Made by a program: the position numbers and the translations under genes
The notes under the pieces: model-generated
What the model was told of the DNA's origin: nothing
Databases searched by the model: none
The model's input: only the letters and a program-made list of their open reading frames with translations
Origin: Xestospongia bergquistia
Taxonomy: Eukaryota > Porifera > Demospongiae > Haplosclerida > Petrosiidae
Length of the DNA: 64,000 nt
Direction of reading: 5' to 3'
NCBI GenBank assembly: GCA_963965975.1
Contig: OZ014413.1
Location: forward strand, 11,142,601-11,206,600
Shown here: piece by piece, positions 61,077 to 64,000 of the stretch
Numbering within the stretch: position 1 is the first letter of the stretch
How the letters are laid out: each line of letters starts with the position of its first letter

Positions 61077-61084
61077 TTTTTTTT

Positions 61085-61991
61085 ATAAATCTTTCAACTC
61101 TACAACTATTGCCTCGCTGTTCAGAGTCTGCATGGGCAATTCGCTGACCACTATCAACAACTATATCCAACAAAAGGTCAAATAAATTGGTTATATTTTG
61201 CAAATTTTTCCAACTCAAAGGGATGACTAACTGCATAAAATTTCAAGTAATGACTGTTGACAAGTATGCTGAAGAACAGCCTGTAGGCTGGATGATTTCA
61301 AATTGAGAAGACACTTCAGCATTGATAATGCTTTTAAGAGAGCAAAAAGGATAGATGTGACAATAATTATTGTACATCATTGATTTACGTCCAATGATGT
61401 AGATCAATATTTTAATGATTGGGAAGGATATACTAGTAACCTGTGTATGGCATGTTATAGTTTTAAAAATAGTAAACTTAATTAATCTGTATAAGTAAAA
61501 ATTGCAAGAGCTTCTATTTTGCAGTGCTTACTTTAAAGAAAATGACAGCAATTATGCCAAGAGATTATCCGGATTCAGTGTGACATATACTTTATATGGA
61601 TGTTTTGTCATGTACTGTACCAAAACATGCACACACCCCTGACAATTACACGAGTCACTTTTGTAACCAAGAAACACTTATGAACTAAAAGTAAGTATAT
61701 TATACTAATATCACATTACACCACTATATACCACTAAACCAGATCATGTATGATTAGAGAATTATCATGTATTGTATTTTGATAAATTTATGCATCCCAG
61801 TGTGAACATTAGTTATATTGAAGACAACTGCTAATAAAAATACACTTATTTATATAACTGGAGTCAAGTAAGTGCCCTGAGAAATGTTTCTCAGTAAACA
61901 CGTGCAGGATAAGCGAATGTGTATCACGTGAACGTATAATACGCACAAAAAACGCACAAAAGAGTTAAAAATTTTCTCTAACTTCCTTCGG
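61085..61991. other. Intergenic upstream of UNC50
   Basis: No gene recognised. AT-rich, with stops in all frames; a cacgtg site at ~61901 and a second acgtga at 61926 are close to the UNC50 start and may be part of its promoter. Confidence 0.45.
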
Positions 61992-62980
61992 ATGATGGCT
62001 AGTAAAAAATTTTTCAGTAGATTGGTCAAGTTTAAACACATGGAGTTTGATGCTGCCTTACAGCAATTAGCCTGGGCGGTTGTTTCACCCAAGAAATTGT
62101 AAGACACACCCATTGCACAACACACATCAATATTAACCCCCTCTCTCCTCTAGGTACAGACATCATGAGGCCCAATATAGTATGTATTATTACAAACATT
62201 ATATAATTTCTATTTATTTTATTAGAGACCAGAGACAGTTGGTCTCGTGATGACCCCGCCTTCCTTGTTTGTATTTGTGCTTTCCTTGTTGTCTCCACTC
62301 TTGGTTACACCCTCATCCTCAGATTGGGTGTGGGTGGGTTCTTTTTAGCGTTGCTATGGACAATTCTAATAGATTGTATTGGTACTGGATTATTGGTAGC
62401 AACAATCCTCTGGTAGGGGTTCCTGTAACTGATATAATATTAAAACAAGGGTCCCAATGTAGGTTTATATGTAACAAGTTTCTACTAAAGAAAAGTGCAC
62501 GTGATGGAATAGAGTGGGGCTATGCATTTGATGTCCATCTCAACTCTTTTGTACCTTTGGCTCTGATAATTTTTGGACTACAAATGCCTTTAATTGGAGG
62601 TGTGGTCACTGTCTCATTTGCTCCACCTTCTTATATTGTTTTCTCATATCTAGTTCTTCAACATAGGACAGCACTGTGGACAGTACTTGCTAATATTTTG
62701 TGGGTATGTGCGTTATGCAGTTATATATACAGCACCTTCTTAGGTTACTCAGGTAAATAGCTAAAGATATGAGAGAGCCCCTAGTTTTAATTGTATTATT
62801 ATATAATTATTATTAGTTTTAATTATTTTTCTTGTAGTGATGGGACGATTACAAAACACTGTCATTCTCTTATTACCAGTGTTACCCCTCCTTGCAGTGG
62901 GTGTGGTCTCTATCCCACTCAAATGGAACTACAGTACATGGTTTGCTGCCTATTTTCGTGCAAGAATTGGACAAGGTTGA
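61992..62980 (+). CDS. UNC50: UNC-50 orthologue (inner nuclear membrane / Golgi membrane protein)
   Basis: Multi-pass protein of the Golgi required for nicotinic-receptor trafficking in worms and linked to ARF-GEF recruitment. ATG 61992 (MMASKKFFSRLVKFKHMEFD). Exons: MEFDAALQQLAWAVVSPKKL, YRHHEAQYRDQRQL, SRDDPAFLVCICAFLVVSTL, then RLGVGGFFLALLWTILIDCI and GTGLLVATILW spliced at 62410/62461 to FICNKFLLKKS, EWGYAFDVHLNSFVPLALII, a 52-bp intron (62599-62650), LANILWVCALCSYIYSTFLG, YSVMGRLQNTVILLLPVLPL, WNYSTWFAAYFRARIGQG, stop 62978-62980. The EWGYAFDVHLN and FLGYS motifs are diagnostic. Skipping the 52-bp intron removes a stretch absent from human UNC50. Confidence 0.93.
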
Positions 62981-63145
62981 TATGTCAAATTATATTATGG
63001 TAATCAGCAAAAAAATTGATGACAACCTCGAGTAAAATATATAGATCCATTCTACGAAGGCCAGACTAACAGCACAGAAATAAAAAAAAGTGAAAATAAT
63101 AGAAATAAAAATTTGAAGTGATTATAGCATGTATTATTTGAATAA
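62981..63145. other. Short gap between convergent UNC50 and INPP4-like gene
   Basis: 165 bp, 3' UTRs of two convergent genes; AATAAA-like sites near 63080-63110 only. Confidence 0.4.
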
Positions 63146-64000
63146 TTAAGTTTGTAGTTTTTTATAAGTGCCCTCGGGTGGTCGGAAAAATTTAGGTAAT
63201 GCTACAACTTGAATTGCATTAAAAGCATATGATGGAACACCAATATTCTTTTCAGCGTTACGTATTCTAGTACCTTGACTGGAAAGACAGACAAACAACA
63301 TTATCTATGTGACTATATAGTGTCTCATAAGGAACAACACTTAACCTCTCTACATTGAGAGAACAGTGTCACATTGAGGACACCTCTATACTAAGGACAG
63401 TGTCCAAGGCTGTTTCATAGTAGATATATGATATAGAGGATTTTACACTTAAGGTTTAAGAAGTACAACAACAATACAAGATATTATATGTACATATAGA
63501 GGAGATGCATATATCTACCTTCTCATCATGTCCAATGATTGTTGGAAGAAACTGGGCTCCATATCATTACTAAGTAAAATATGAGCTTGTTCTAGTGTCA
63601 CTGACATAGCTGTTCTATCTTTGGCACTTTTACAACTTGTAATTCGACCACATTCTAAGACACGACACAACTAGAGTGTGAATATTATTAACTGCAGTTA
63701 CCATGACAACAAACCTCAGAGCTGAGAGTTAAGATATCGGTATTTTTAGTTTTGCGAGTGTGTATTTGTGTTCGTAGTTGATGTAATAGATTATTGGCTG
63801 TTTTGGCTTTATTAGAAAAGGTCATACCTGCTGTACCAAACCTCTCACGAAATTTATCACAATATTGTGTAAGACGTTGTAGACTTTTTAAGTTTATTTG
63901 GTCCTGTAAATGAGAGTCTCCAAACCTGAAATGGTTAAATAAATATACTTATGGACACATAAATTAAATGAATGGATACATAAATATTGCAATAATGGAT
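63146..64000 (-). CDS. Inositol polyphosphate 4-phosphatase (INPP4A/B type), C-terminal part
   Basis: Removes the 4-phosphate of PtdIns(3,4)P2. Only the last exons are in the window; the gene continues beyond 64000. Exons read (N to C): [17 protein letters not shown] (near 63.9 kb), [20 protein letters not shown] and [16 protein letters not shown], then [20 protein letters not shown] + [14 protein letters not shown] with the phosphatase signature CKSAKDR (Cx5R), and the last exon [20 protein letters not shown] + [18 protein letters not shown], stop 63146. Human INPP4B has [16 protein letters not shown] and [20 protein letters not shown], so assignment to the family is firm; A versus B cannot be decided. 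Confidence 0.93.

Noticed and set aside
60991-61236. 81-codon minus-strand frame
   Set aside because: Overlaps the RNA gene; the same frame arises at copy 1 only by sequence identity and no protein family fits.

Overview
The window looks like animal nuclear DNA. Genes are split by many short introns (often 40-100 bp, GT...AG), are packed closely on both strands, and encode proteins that I recognise as orthologues of metazoan ones (KLHL8, class IV sirtuin, LIAS, CCDC103, ABCB-type P-glycoproteins, tetraspanin, EIPR1, RUVBL2, ACAD8, TOMM7, OXNAD1, NDPK, UNC50, INPP4). The AT-rich, compact, intron-rich character fits an early-branching animal. My best guess is a demosponge such as Amphimedon; this is inference, since no species-specific marker was tested.

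Layout. 0.2-3.0 kb: KLHL8-like gene (5' end outside the window). 3.3-11.3 kb: three minus-strand class IV sirtuin genes. The first two arose by a ~3.5 kb tandem duplication that also copied the 3' half of KLHL8 into a headless fragment. 11.7-12.7 kb: single-exon WD40 gene, divergent from a ciliary/centrosomal CSPP1-like gene (12.9-16.1 kb). 16.7-17.2 kb: a ~350-nt unidentified RNA gene with an snRNA-type promoter; a near-identical inverted copy lies at 60.7-61.1 kb. 17.2-24.5 kb: no convincing protein gene, but a TATA promoter and several families of internal repeats that may be one long non-coding transcription unit. 24.5-27.4 kb: LIAS and CCDC103, head to head within 21-51 bp. 27.7-43.7 kb: two tandem full-length ABCB transporters with an unidentified minus-strand gene between them. 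43.9-47.9 kb: a cysteine-desulfurase/TtcA-type PP-loop fusion protein. 47.9-50.6 kb: RBM41-like RRM protein and a tetraspanin. 50.8-54.9 kb: EIPR1 and RUVBL2, convergent. 55.2-58.6 kb: ACAD8, TOMM7 (three tiny exons) and OXNAD1. 58.7-59.4 kb: nucleoside diphosphate kinase. 60.2 kb: broken FLYWCH finger. 62-63 kb: UNC50. 63.1 kb to the end: 3' part of an INPP4-type phosphatase.

Functional themes are mixed, as expected for a housekeeping-rich stretch: mitochondrial metabolism and import (LIAS, ACAD8, TOMM7, OXNAD1), cilia (CCDC103, CSPP1-like), membrane transport and trafficking (ABCB pair, EIPR1, UNC50) and chromatin (RUVBL2, sirtuins). Divergent gene pairs with very short shared promoters recur.

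Most notable: (1) the fused cysteine desulfurase + TtcA-like protein, which looks like a one-polypeptide sulfur-transfer/RNA-thiolation system; (2) the duplicated, almost invariant ~350-nt RNA gene of unknown family; (3) a pair of inverted GTATACGGA/TCCGTATAC boxes at the same position upstream of two sirtuins and RUVBL2; (4) minisatellites whose repeat unit carries the intron's own splice donor (both ABCB genes) or acceptor (EIPR1). Splice sites were assigned by eye; exon ends may be off by a few bases.
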